Shown: piece by piece, positions 1 to 11,100 of the stretch | Layout: the number at the start of each line of letters is the position of its first letter | Numbering within the stretch: the stretch's first letter is position 1 | Source: Arion vulgaris | Taxonomy: Eukaryota > Mollusca > Gastropoda > Stylommatophora > Arionidae | Assembly: GCA_020796225.1 (NCBI GenBank) | Contig: CM036758.1 | Span: forward strand, 29,523,099 to 29,587,098 | Length of the DNA: 64,000 bases | Reading direction: 5' to 3' | The notes under the pieces: model-generated | Told to the model about the DNA's origin: nothing | What the model saw: only the letters and a program-made list of their open reading frames with translations | Database searches by the model: none | Translations under genes and position numbers: made by a program

Positions 1-377
1 AGTTCGTTTCATCTATCGATTCATAAATTCATTGTCTATGTACCATCTATCGTTCAAATGGTTTTGCTTTCATTTATTTAATCAGATAGATTTCATTCCG
101 ACATCCGTTGTATGTATTCATTTGTTTTCTGCAGTTACCTAGTATTTAGTTCTTACATAACATTTCTATCAAATAATTGTTTCTAATCAAAACGATATGC
201 ATGTTGTGAAAGCTTTTTTTTTTTCTTCTAGAAGAACGAGTCTTTGCTTTTCGTTTTTGTATGTGCATAATTTGATATAGTCATATATTGCTAGCTAGGA
301 ATATCACTTACTCTTATTTTTGTTGCATGGTTAATCTTCTTTAGTCAATGGTTAATCTTCAGGGTAATGTAATTTAA
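1..377. other. Unassigned AT-rich sequence
   Basis: No supported ORF, tandem array or transposon terminus is visible. Composition is AT-rich, with short T runs near 210-230. Confidence 0.5.
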
Positions 378-616
378 GGTGTTTCAAATGGCGAAGTGGT
401 TAAGACAATTGCATGGTTTTCTGAAAGTTTTGGGTTCGAATTCAGACCAATCAATTCGCATTTGCAATTTTTCAAAAGATCCCTAGGATTGTTTCTGGAG
501 CTACAGAGTTTGAACTTCATGCAGCTATCTCGGCAGATAATGTACCATTTCTGTAGACAGTTACGAAGCCATATGGGGAAACCCGGCCCAATAAATTCAA
601 TCTTTCACCTTTAAAC
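378..616 (+). mobile_element. SINE-1, tRNA-headed short interspersed element (diverged copy)
   Basis: The head resembles a tRNA gene with Pol III internal promoter boxes: A box TGGCGAAGTGG at 389-399 and B box GGGTTCGAATTC at 432-443. The body (CCTAGGATTGTT..CTGGAGCTAC, then CCATATGGGGAAACCCGG, then AATTCAATCTTTC) is shared with the copies at 21540-21784 and 62408-62630. This copy is the most diverged of the three. The short open frame inside it (396-614) is incidental. Confidence 0.8.
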
Positions 617-997
617 AATTTAGACTATGTAATTCTACCAGGATTTCTACATTGTAGAATACAAATATTATCCGTACATTCTGTTCTTTTTTGTTCTTTT
701 TCTTTTGTCCTTTTGCATTGAAGTCACTGCATATCAGAAAGTTTCATGTGAAATTATTCTAGATTGTTTTCAGTCTCCGCCTTTCGCCCCAATATCAATA
801 CTGTCATTATGTGGCCAAATGTTGACAACCATAAAATGCATGATGTTCTAGATATGTACTACATGAATCCTCAAGTTATCATTAATACATTTGCTAATGT
901 TTGTACTTGTATCGCGAAGTTCTTTTTTTTCTAACCATGACTGCTTAATCTGTGCGCTCTGTTATAAAATGTATTACATGCAAGGTGCTTGTGTGAG
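617..997. other. Unassigned sequence before a minisatellite
   Basis: AT-rich, with no recognisable coding or repeat structure. Confidence 0.4.
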
Positions 998-1345
998 CCA
1001 TTGTCACCAAATTTTGTCTCTTGTACAGCTAGTACTATCAGCAACTCCCATTCTCACCAAATTGTGTCTCTTGTACAGCCAGTACTATCAGCAACTCCCA
1101 TTGTCACCAAATTGTGTCTCTTGTACAGCAAGTACTATCAGCAACTCCCATTGTCACCAAATTGTGTCTCCTGTACAGCAAGTACTATCAGCAACTCCCA
1201 TTGTCACCAAATTTTGTCTCTTGTACAGTCTGTACTATCAGCAACTCCCATTGTCACCAAATTGTGTCTCTTGTACAGCAAGTACTATCAGCAACTCCCA
1301 TTGTCACCAAATTGTGTCTCTTGTACAGCAAGTACTATAGCAACT
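998..1345. repeat. 50-bp minisatellite, about 7 copies
   Basis: The motif CCATTGTCACCAAATTGTG recurs at 998, 1048, 1098, 1148, 1198, 1248 and 1298, an exact 50-bp period. Units differ by single substitutions. Open frames of 82-162 residues run through it only because the unit lacks stops. Confidence 0.95.
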
Positions 1346-1391
1346 CAGTTCAATTTCTCTAACGTGGTTATTAAATATATAATGTTTCTAG

Positions 1392-1393
<2 letters not shown>

Positions 1394-1461
<68 letters not shown>
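1394..1461. repeat. (TA)n microsatellite
   Basis: Almost uninterrupted TA dinucleotides over about 65 bp, directly after the 50-bp array. Confidence 0.95.
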
Positions 1462-1467
<6 letters not shown>

Positions 1468-1734
1468 CAAGTTATAACTTTAGCGTTGCCTGGTTCCTAT
1501 CAGTATGAAGTATAGTTGAAATTGTGGAACTACCTCACTACATGTAGTTATAATAGTTTTATAAAGTTGAAAGGAACAATGTCATACCAGTAACAGACCA
1601 ACCAGATGGTGTTTCTAGTGCATCAATGACAGCTGTTCATAAAATATGCTAATGAAATCTGCTTTACGAATGTCAACAACCAGACTGATACATTACTTGA
1701 CTTCAAAAGATCCTCAAATTGCATTTTGAAATAT

Positions 1735-2050
1735 CAGAACAAATGCAGCAGCTGCAAAATCAGAAGATATTGCCGAGTTAATGAAACGTTACGAAGTAGG
1801 AACATGGCCTAGTAATAGTAATGGGAAACTTTAACGTACAGGTTGATAGAGACATTGTATGGATAGGGTGCGGTTAAAGAAAGAAATAAAGTTAATGACT
1901 AAGAACGGAGAAAGACAAGGTGAGTTATGTATATCTAAAGTAGCATATCGACTAAAAGACAAGGCAGTGAAACGAGCTGCTAGAAGAGAAATAAAAGGTA
2001 GGCTATATGTCGATCGACAACTAACAGAAGAGGAAGCTGCTAACAATTAA
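1735..2050 (+). mobile_element. LINE fragment: endonuclease domain and EN-RT linker
   Basis: One frame reads TNAAAAKSEDIAEL (from about 1741). After a frameshift, another reads VIVMGNFNVQVDRD (about 1813-1854), which matches the GDFN(A)KVGRD motif of apurinic-type LINE endonucleases. The open frame 1859-2050 then ends in KRAARR..YVD..EEEAANN, resembling the linker between endonuclease and reverse transcriptase also seen in LINE-D near 35200. The rest of the endonuclease is deleted. Decayed, not functional; the clade is not assigned. Confidence 0.6.
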
Positions 2051-2615
2051 CTGAAACTTTTATTTCAAATGATAACTCAATAATTGCTTTGTCAACCATT
2101 GTTAAAAATTGTATTATGCAAACATTGAGCAGAGACTTGTTGTCCTTCTGTTTCATCAACTGGTTATATTAGTGGTAGATTACAGACTTGGTATCCTCAC
2201 GATATCACAATCACAATGTCAACAACTAAAACGTAATCAGAATGAAAACATGCGTATAGTTCTTGACTGCACTAAAGATACTCTCATTGTAAAGCTCTTT
2301 ACTGATTCATTATTTAGTTAAGTTAGTTGTAAATATATCAATTTCATTGCGTGTTCAGGTAGCCATTTACTAGATAATTAATTGACCATACGTAACGATA
2401 CATGAGAAAAACACCATTTGTAAATGGAGCGTATAAATTCGAAAATTGGATAACAATGTCTGTGATTATCAAAACACATGAGACAAATTTAGTGATCTGC
2501 TTTTACTATAATTCAAACAGGAATTTATTTTAGAATTTTACTGTACAATATAATACAATACAATTTAAAATTGTTTTTGTTTTAAATGAAAGTAGCGCGT
2601 TTTTATACTATGTAG
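2051..2615. other. Unassigned AT-rich sequence
   Basis: No LINE motif, TIR or tandem repeat recognised. Includes a short AATACAATACAAT run near 2550. Confidence 0.4.
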
Positions 2616-2910
2616 CACGTTGGTGAACACGATATTAGGCCTGTATTTATGTTTTTTACCGACACGTTGGTGAACACGATATTAGGCCTGTATTTATGTT
2701 TTTATACTATGTAGCACGTTGGTGAACACGATATTAGGCCTGTATTTATGTTTTTATACTATGTAACACGTTGGTGAACACGATATTAGGCCTGTATTTA
2801 TGTTTTTATACTATGTAGCACGTTGGTGAACATGATATTAGGCCTGTATTTATGTTTTTATACTATGTAACACGTTGGTGAACACGATATTAGGCCTGTA
2901 TTTATGGGTT
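2616..2910. repeat. 52-bp minisatellite, about 6 copies
   Basis: CACGTTGGTGAACACGATAT recurs at 2616, 2663, 2715, 2767, 2819 and 2871: one 47-bp and four 52-bp spacings. The spacer alternates between TATGTAG and TATGTAA. Confidence 0.95.
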
Positions 2911-3077
2911 TTTTTACCGACACTACGTGGAGGATGTGGCCATCTTTACTTCCGATTGTTTCTCTGATAGTCAATTGATGCTAGTCGACGACCTAAGAGC
3001 CGTTAATGTTGGAAACACTCCACATGTAACCCCCCATGTGAAGTTAGATAGTAAAGCTAGTTCGTCATCAACTGTAT

Positions 3078-3330
3078 ATTCTTCTTCTTCTTCAAACGCT
3101 CCATATTAACCACTTGTTAACTATTCTTTGTGATTTGTATATGATCTGAGCCTAAGAGCGATTGTATGTTGTGAAAGTTATGCGTCTACAGGGAGGCCAG
3201 CACATACAATTTTTTTTTTATTTGCTAGGGTAGTTGCCTAAGCATCTACCTCAGTCGCCTCTTACGACATGCCTTGTAGGTGGCAGTGCTACTATCCTTT
3301 GCTCCCTTTGTAAACCCCGACAACACTGGA
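3078..3330 (+). repeat. Interspersed element X, copy 1
   Basis: Shares an ordered set of blocks with eight other copies: (TTC)n, then ACGCTCCATAT, GTGATTTGTAT.TGATCTGAGC, CTAAGAGCGATTGTA, a hairpin region, then CTTACGACATGCCTTGTAGG and GGCAGTG.TACTAT. The hairpin arms are degraded in this copy. No coding capacity. X may be a SINE or a LINE 3' end, since the copy at 62873 follows a LINE coding tail. Confidence 0.8.
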
Positions 3331-3409
3331 TATTAATCTACTAAATAAGATGAAAGGTTATACAAATGTACATACTTGACATTCACAATAGTTTGATAAT
3401 TTAATTGTG

Positions 3410-3560
3410 TGCTCAAAGTGTCTTCCAAATGATAAAATAAAATCTTTCAGATATTTGCGTCAAGTGGAGAGAACCATTTTAGATTGTAGTCTTCCAAATG
3501 ATAAAATAAAATCTCTCAGACATTTGCTTCATGTGGAGAGAACATGTCTAGATTTTAGTT
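3410..3560. repeat. Short direct duplication (about 76 bp, 2 copies)
   Basis: TCTTCCAAATGATAAAATAA followed by AATCT.TCAGA.ATTTGC occurs at about 3420 and 3488, with a few substitutions between copies. Confidence 0.8.
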
Positions 3561-3699
3561 GGATGAAATATCTTGTCTACAATTCGTGAATAAATGGTTT
3601 CTTTCAAATGATGATGTGTGCTGACTCTCAAAGAAACATCACTCTACACGTCATTTGCCGTATCAGTTATATTATATCAGTAATATGAAGAGCCTTCTA

Positions 3700-4515
3700 T
3701 GTTTATTGTCTGTTCCCAGGTGGAAGATGTAGTTGGCTGTCCACTCTTGCCGTTAAGCGTAGGGATGGGAGCTTTAATTTGCGTCTTAGGTTTAGATGAG
3801 TTGCCCTTGTTGTGTTGTATCCGTGTTTATGTAGTATGGTCTTGATATTGTCTATCCATTTTTTTCTTGGTCTTCCCTTAGCTCTAGTACCCGATCTCTT
3901 TTATTGTATGCTGTTATTGGTGGTTGGTTGTATTTCATTCTCATTAAATGTCCAAACCACTGCATTTGTTGTCTTTCGATGTATTCGGTACATGAAGTTA
4001 TGCCCACTCTGCTTCTGATGTCCACATTTCGTAGTCTGTCTTTCCTGGTGACTCCCACTGCCTTCCTCAAGCATTTCATTTCACACGTGGTGAGCTTTCT
4101 GTGTGTGTTGCTGTAGAGACAAAGTTTGGCATTGGTAACAAAGTGTTGGTAGGAAAATACTTTTTATCATCTGTCTTTCACTTCCATCTTGATCTTTGGG
4201 TGTTGTAGTAATGGTGCCAGCTGGTAGATCACTGCATTTGCTTTTTGACACCTTGCCTCTATTTCTCTATCTAGTTTTCCGTCCTCTGTAAAAATACTGC
4301 CTAAATATTTGAATTCGGAAACTTGCTTTACTCTGGTGTTATCTATTTGTATGTTTGCTTGGCTTGGTGTTCTGCTGGTTTTCATGGTCTCGGTCTTTTG
4401 TTTGTTGATTTTCATGTTGTACTTTCTACATGCTATTAGCAATGAATTCATGTGATGTTGTAGCTGATCTTCATCTTCATACATTAAATTTTGGTCGTCC
4501 GCAAAAGCAATTCGT
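3700..4515 (-). mobile_element. LINE-A fragment: end of RT domain and C-terminal region
   Basis: On the minus strand the catalytic FADD is readable near 4500, followed by a 105-residue frame (4167-4484) with the thumb-region KYLGSIFTEDG and the REIEARCQKAN block. A second frame (3852-4079) continues MKCLRKAVGVTRKDRLRN and WFGHLMRM. After a frameshift near 3890 it reads GRPRKKWIDNI (about 3800-3870). The enzyme would copy LINE RNA at a nicked target, but this copy is 5'-truncated and frameshifted. The same family occurs at 19540 and 50480. A matching 3' UTR piece (CTATTCCCATGTGGAAGATG) sits alone near 4900. Confidence 0.8.
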
Positions 4516-5660
4516 TGATTTGTGTGTTTAATTGGTCGTCGTGATCAGAAGAGCCTTCTAACTGCATTATATTCTAATGCAAATCTTCGTCCACTTATTC
4601 TTGTCAAAGAGTCTACAAGAAACATTATTTTTAATATCCTTAGTCACGACACCAGAAATAATAGGCTCTTGTAAAAGACTCAATGAAAAAAGGGGTTTGC
4701 ACCTAATAATAATTCCGTGTCACAAGGCAACATACAGCTATTGACCAAGTGACCTACTAAGTACTATGACACACGAGTACAATTTGAAATAAGTAAAGAG
4801 CTAGAGTTGGCAGAAATTGTCAACAATTCAATATTTTTAATTGAACATCAGAATAAGCACATCAATATGCAAATAAAAGTGTATATCGAAACTCTATTGT
4901 CTATTCCCATGTGGAAGATGTAGGGTAAATGGAGACAGGCACACTGTCACATTGCAACATTTTCACATAAGAATATTTCAACTAAATTCTACAACAGCTT
5001 GTTCAGCGTAAAGAAACCAACTTTCATAAATTTAAAACTTTTGCCACAGAACAGTCCAGACCTATATCCAATTGTTAAATAATTCTACAGATAATATTTC
5101 AACCAGTGTTATATATTGTCTGCCGACTTGTGTTTCAGTAAAATGAGGACACTTTGACATCATCACCTTTGTTATATGATTCGCACCAGGTGTGCGTTGG
5201 AATGTGTTATTAGTGTGTTTCTTTAACATCGAATGTTATACACGGATGAATCTACGACAGGTCCAGCAAACCAGTAGAGGATTTATTTATACAAGCCCCA
5301 TTGCTCAAAAATTGTGGGGAATACTGAGGGAAAAACGCGATAACACCGACGTCCAAAACAAACGCACAATGACGAAGCGACACAATGCTGGGCAACAACC
5401 CGGTAGCAGTGTGACGACAAAAGAATATCTTTTGCTACGCGTACGTGTTCGCTTCATTTCACAACTGTTGCATCATAAATATGTAGGTACTGGTTACTGA
5501 TGTCATACACACACTGTACACTTAATGGTAAATCGATGAATTAATACAAATGTGTGTGAATTGTGATTAATAATTAATAAGGATGATCATCATCGTCACT
5601 GCATACCGACAGTTTCATGAGTGATCTAATCTCTTCCACAGTATATTTATTTACCATTAT
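4516..5660. other. Mostly unassigned; possible Tc1/mariner fossil near 5035-5085
   Basis: No intact ORF is convincing; a 102-residue frame at 5192-5500 has no recognised motif. Around 5035-5085 one plus frame reads LPQNSPDLYPI, which resembles the SPDLNPIE motif of Tc1/mariner transposases, but the rest of that domain is not readable. A lone LINE-A 3' UTR piece lies near 4898-4926. Confidence 0.3.
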
Positions 5661-5664
5661 ATAA

Positions 5665-5915
5665 CGACTAAGTTATCATTTATCGGACAAGTGGTGAGGA
5701 AGGCAGGTTTAGAACACATTGTAAAATCAACGGTAACATCAAGGGTAGATGAGACAGAGGAAGACAGTGAGATAAAATTTTGGATAGTCTGACTTCATGA
5801 CACGGAAGAGCGTCAACATCTGAGATAATAGCAAACACCAGAGACAGAGTTTTGTGGAGATCCATGATCCCCTACGCCAGCCGGCACGATATCTGATGAT
5901 CATCACCTGATGATA
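5665..5915 (+). mobile_element. LINE-I fragment: C-terminal tail of ORF2
   Basis: Plus-strand frames read KILDSLTS, then HGRASTSEIIANTRDRVLW and SMIPYASRHDI before a stop, followed by TGATGATCATCA-type sequence. This matches the usual LINE ORF2 end (arginine-rich stretch, DR..WR..I.YA..H). Related to the minus fragment at 7740-7935. Truncated, with one internal stop. Confidence 0.65.
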
Positions 5916-6254
5916 ACGACTAATCATACCTGTCTATGTTGATCAATGAAATGTCTGGTGCCTCTAGCATAGTATTCGTTTCTGGCAGCTCCCATGTTTT
6001 GTTTAATAACATCTCCTTCACTTTGGATAAATTTATGGTTTCTAATTTGTTTCTAAGTAATTTATACAACGTGCTGTTCTAATGCTTTCAATATGTCTGT
6101 ATTATCTATGACTCTTCTTCCTCACATACTGATGCATCAGTCAGGTGATCTACTCGCTCATTGCCTTTACTCTCGCATGCCTTGGTATAAAAATAAAACT
6201 TAAATGTATCATTAGGAATGTGTAATATGTGATCAGCCATTCCTGCCTTATATT

Positions 6255-6635
6255 GCCATTCTAATGTATGCAACAGTTAATGTATGGCGAACTTGAAGGG
6301 GGCAGACGTTTAGCTGATGGACAGAAAAAACGCTTAAAAGACACTCTTAAAGTGTCTCTGAAATGCTTCGATATAGACACCACGGGCTGGGAACAACACA
6401 AGAGGAACTTTCATAGCTGATAATCGTTGTACCGTTGAGGCACAGAGAAAACGAACTGCGCAAAAAGACAGAACACATAACCCCACTGTCTAGCCTTGAT
6501 CATGTATGCCCCACGTGTGTAGGTGATTGTGTTCTAGGATTGAACTCTACAATCACCTCCGCACACACCAGAGAGGTGCGGCAGCAAGTGTCTGAGGCTG
6601 TTGTCATCATCGCTTGCGATAGACGGCTATTATTA
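6255..6635 (+). mobile_element. LINE-J fragment: C-terminal region with zinc-finger-like tail
   Basis: A frame at 6268-6420 reads QLMYGELEGGRR, then GQKKRLKDTLKVSLK and FDIDTTGWEQ, the conserved C-terminal block of a LINE group common in invertebrates. A frameshift leads to the 77-residue frame at 6435-6668, which holds CPTCVGDC followed by a downstream His (..ITSAHTR) and later VVIIACDRR. It resembles the CCHH-type tail and terminal I.CDRR of the same proteins. Another member lies at 46095-46450. The copy is broken by at least one frameshift. Confidence 0.7.
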
Positions 6636-6764
6636 GCCATTCTAAATTTCACTGAGTATAATCGTTGAGTCACTCAGTATACATGTATTTGTGTGGAACC
6701 AATTGGAACCAGGGTTACCGCTTTAATCTACATTGTCAGATTGCTTGTATTTACATCACAGACA

Positions 6765-7365
6765 TGTGTGTGTGCACAGGAAGGTCATATCGCAGATTAT
6801 AGAGTAAATATCTACATTTTGTATGTGTGCACAGGAAGGTCATATCGCAGATTATAAAGTAAATATCTACATTTTGTGTGAGACGGACGTCATATGAGAT
6901 TTTAGTAAATATCACATTTTGTGTGTGTGCACAGAGGTCATATGCAGATTATAAAGTAAATATCTACATTTTGTGAGCACAGGAAGGTCATACCAGTTAT
7001 AGAGTAAATATCAATTTTGTGTGTGCAGGAAGGTCATTCGATTATAAAGTAACACGACATTGTGTTGTGCACAGGAAGGTCATATCGCAGATTATAAAGT
7101 AAATATCTACATTTTGTGTGAGCACAGGAAGGTCATATCGCAGATTATGAAGTAAATATCTACATTTTGTGTGAGCACAGTAAGGTCATATCGTAGATTA
7201 TGAAGTAAATATCTACATTTTGTGTGAGCACAGTAAGGTCATATCGTAGATTATGAAGTAAATATCTACATTTTGTGTGAGCACAGGAAGGTCATATCGC
7301 AGATTATAAGTAAATATCTACATTTTTAGTGAGCACATGAAGGTCATATCTAGATTATAGAGTAT
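6765..7365. repeat. 53/54-bp minisatellite, about 11 copies
   Basis: The unit contains GCACAGGAAGGTCATATCGC and GTAAATATCTACATTTTG; GGTCATATCG recurs at 7131, 7184 and 7237 (53 bp). The stretch 6880-7080 has many one-base deletions compared with neighbouring units, unlike the clean right half. Confidence 0.9.
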
Positions 7366-7739
7366 ACATTTTTGTTTATTTTTGCACTAAATTAGTGAAT
7401 TATTTCTTAGACAAGATGTTAGAAATCTGACCTGACAAATGCATATACGTCAGAAAGCCTCATGTGTGTACTCATATTGAATTCGATCAATCTCCAATAT
7501 TCGAGTCAGGATTGTCTGTTAAATAATGCAAGATAACCACACATAAAATTGATCACCTTAACTTGATATGATCTTGTAATGTCAGATTTGTTACACATGA
7601 CATCCTTATATCGCTATGTATTTATGTGTTTGAGTTTCTGTGAAAGAAAGATTAGTTTGCACAAAACTGATAAACAATGCTTAGTACTTGATTTTATAGA
7701 TCTTCATGCTTGAGTGGGTTACTACATATGTACATCAAT
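7366..7739. other. Unassigned sequence
   Basis: No readable coding motif or repeat structure; AT-rich, ending in (CAAT)n-like ATCAATCAATCAATT near 7736. Confidence 0.4.
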
Positions 7740-7935
7740 CAATCAATTAACATCACTGTTGGCATAGGCGATCACGTCTCGCCACAACTTTTTCTCCCTG
7801 GTGCAGTTTAGACGCCGATCTCTTCCCTGACCACAGTGTCAGCAGATCGTCCATTATCTTCTTCCTTTCCCTTCCTCGATCTCTCCTTCCCTGTATTTTA
7901 TTCGTTGTCTCAAATGACCAGACCTCCTCCTCGTC
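7740..7935 (-). mobile_element. LINE-I fragment: ORF2 C-terminus
   Basis: The minus strand reads GRRDRGRERKKIMDDLLT, then after a frameshift NCTREKKLWRDVIAYAN before a stop. It has the same architecture as the plus copy at 5665-5915. Only the last 60 or so codons remain. Confidence 0.65.
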
Positions 7936-8130
7936 TGGGTATGTTTCCGTAGAACGTACAGATTGTCGAATTATTATTTATTTGTCAGGTTTCATTATTT
8001 ACAAATCTCTTTTAGTACATCATCACTTGTTTATTGCGCTGTTCATTTGATATTCGTCATTCCTCTGTAATACCCCAACTATGTGGCTTCAATCCATCTT
8101 ATTGATTGTTTGTTTATTGGTTATGATTAG

Positions 8131-11100
8131 CTGACATACAGATGTATTTGTTTCATATAGCACTGTAGTATATGCGTGTGACTGACAGAAGTATTGCTTC
8201 CATATAGCACTGTAGTATATGCGTGTGACTGACAGATGTATTTGTTTCATATAGCACTGTAGTATATGTGTGTGACTGACAGAAGTAGTGCTTCCATATA
8301 GCACTGTAGTATATGGTGTGACTGACAGATGTATTTGTTTCATATAGCACTGTAGTATATGTGTGTGACTGACAGAAGTAGTGCTTCCATATAGCACTGT
8401 AGTATATGTGTGTGACTGACAGAAGTATTTGTTTCATATAGCACTGTAGTATATGTGTGTGACTGACAGATGTATTTGTTTCATATAGCACTGTAGTATA
8501 TGCGTGTGACTGACAGAAGTAGTGCTTCCATATAGCACTGTAGTATATGTGTGTGACTGACAGAAGTATTTGTTTCATATAGCACTGTAGTATATGCGTG
8601 TGGCTGACAGAAGTATTTGTTTCATATAGCACTGTAGTATATGTGTGTGGCTGACAGATGTATTTGTTTCATATAGCACTGTAGTATATGGTGTGGCTGA
8701 CAGATGTATTTATTTCATATAGCACTATAGTATATGTGTGTGGCTGACAGAAGTATTTATTTCATATAGCACTGTAGTATATGTGTGTGACTGACAGATG
8801 TATTTGTTTCATATAGCACTGTAGTATATGTGTGTGACTGACAGAAGTATTGCTTCCATATAGCACTGTAGTATATGCGTGTGGCTGACAGAAGTAGTGC
8901 TTCCATATAGCACTGTAGTATATGTGTGTGGCTGACAGATGTATTTGTTTCATATAGCACTGTAGTATATGTGTGTGACTGACAGATGTATTTGTTTCAT
9001 ATAGCACTGTAGTATATGTGTGTGACTGACAGATGTATTTGTTTCATATAGCACTGTAGTATATGTGTGTGGCTGACAGAAGTATTGCTTCCATATAGCA
9101 CTGTAGTATATGAGTGTGACTGACAGAAGTATTGCTTCCATATAGCACTGTAGTATATGCGTGTGACTGACAGATGTATTTGTTTCATATAGCACTGTAG
9201 TATATGTGTGTGGCTGACAGATGTATTTGTTTCATATAGCACTGTAGTATATGTGTGTGACTGACAGAAGTAGTGCTTCCATATAGCACTGTAGTATATG
9301 CGTGTGACTGACAGATGTATTTGTTTCATATAGCACTGTAGTATATGGTGTGACTGACAGATGTATTTGTTTCATATAGCACTGTAGTATATGTGTGTGT
9401 GGCTGACAGAAGTAGTGCTTCCATATAGCACTGTAGTATATGCGTGTGGCTGACAGAAGTAGTGCTTCCATATAGCACTGTAGTATATGCGTGTGTGGCT
9501 GACAGAAGTAGTGCTTCCATATAGCACTGTAGTATATGTGTGTATGACTGACAGAAGTATTGCTTCCATATAGCACTGTAGTATATGTGTGACTGATAGA
9601 TGTATTTGTTTCATATAGCACTGTAGTATATGTGTGTGACTGACAGAAGTATTTGTTTCATATAGCACTGTAGTATATGTGTGTGACTGACAGATGTATT
9701 TGTTTCATATAGCACTGTAGTATATGCGTGTGACTGACAGATGTATTTGTTTCATATAGCACTGTAGTATATGCGTGTTACTGACAGATGTATTTGTTTC
9801 ATATAGCACTGTAGTATAGTGTGTATGCTGAAGAAGTAGTGCTTCCATATAGCACTGTAGTATATGTGTGTGGCTGACAGAAGTATTGCTTTCATATAGC
9901 ACTGTAGTATATGTGTGTGACTGACAGATGTATTTGTTTCATATAGCACTGTAGTATATGTGTGTGACTGACAGAAGTATTTGTTTCATATAGCACTGTA
10001 GTATATGCGTGTGACTGAAAGATGTATTTGTTTCATATAGCACTGTAGTATATGCGTGTGACTGACAGATGTATTTGTTTCATATAGCACTGTAGTAATG
10101 CGTGTACTGACAGATGTGATTTGTTTCATATAGCACTGAGTATATGTGTATGACTGACAGAAGTAGTGCTTCCATATAGCACTGTAGTATATGTGTGTGG
10201 CTGACAGAAGATTGCTTTCAATAGCACTGTAGTATATGGTGTGACTGACAGAAGTAGTGCTTCCATATAGCACTGTAGTATATGGTGTGGCTGACAGAAG
10301 TATTGCTTCCATATAGCACTGTAGTATATGTGTGTTACTGACAGAAGTAGTGCTTCCATATAGCACTGTAGTATATGCGTGTGTGACTGACAGATGTATT
10401 TGTTTCATATAGCACTGTAGTATATGCGTGTGACTGACAGATGTATTTGTTCTATATCACTGTAGTATATGCGTGTGACTGACAGATGTATTTGTTTCCC
10501 TATAGCACTGTAGTATATTCGTGTGACTGACAGATGTATTTGTTTCATATAGCACTGTAGTATATGCGTGTGACTGACAGAAGTAGTGCTTCCATATAGC
10601 ACTGTAGTATTGCTGTGACTGACAAAGTAGTGCTTCCATATAGCACTGTAGTATATGTGTGTGGCTGACAGAAGTATTGCTTCCATATAGCACTGTAGTA
10701 TATGTGTGTGGCTGACAGAAGTATTGCTTCCATATAGCACTGTAGTATATGTGTGTGACTGACAGAAGTAGTGCCTCCATATAGCACTGTAGTATATGTG
10801 TGTGACTGACAGAAGTAGTGCGTCCATATAGCACTGTAGTATATGTGTGTGGCTGACAGAAGTATTGCTTCCATATAGCACTGTAGTATATGCGTGTGTG
10901 ACTGACAGAAGTAGTGCTTCCATATAGAACTGTAGTATATGTGTGTATGACTGACAGAAGTAGTGCTTTCATATAGCACTGTAGTATATGCGTGTGACTG
11001 ACAGAAGTAGTGCTTCCATATAGCACTGTAGTATATGTGTGTTACTGACAGAAGTAGTGCTTCCATATAGCACTGTAGTATATGTGTGTATGACTGACAG

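Noticed and set aside
1850..2050. Small host gene with a basic 63-residue product
   Set aside because: Its C-terminal part matches the linker between LINE endonuclease and RT, and an endonuclease motif lies just upstream in another frame.
3812..4116. Plus-strand frames opposite LINE-A
   Set aside because: Shadows of the minus-strand LINE coding sequence, where the RT motifs lie.
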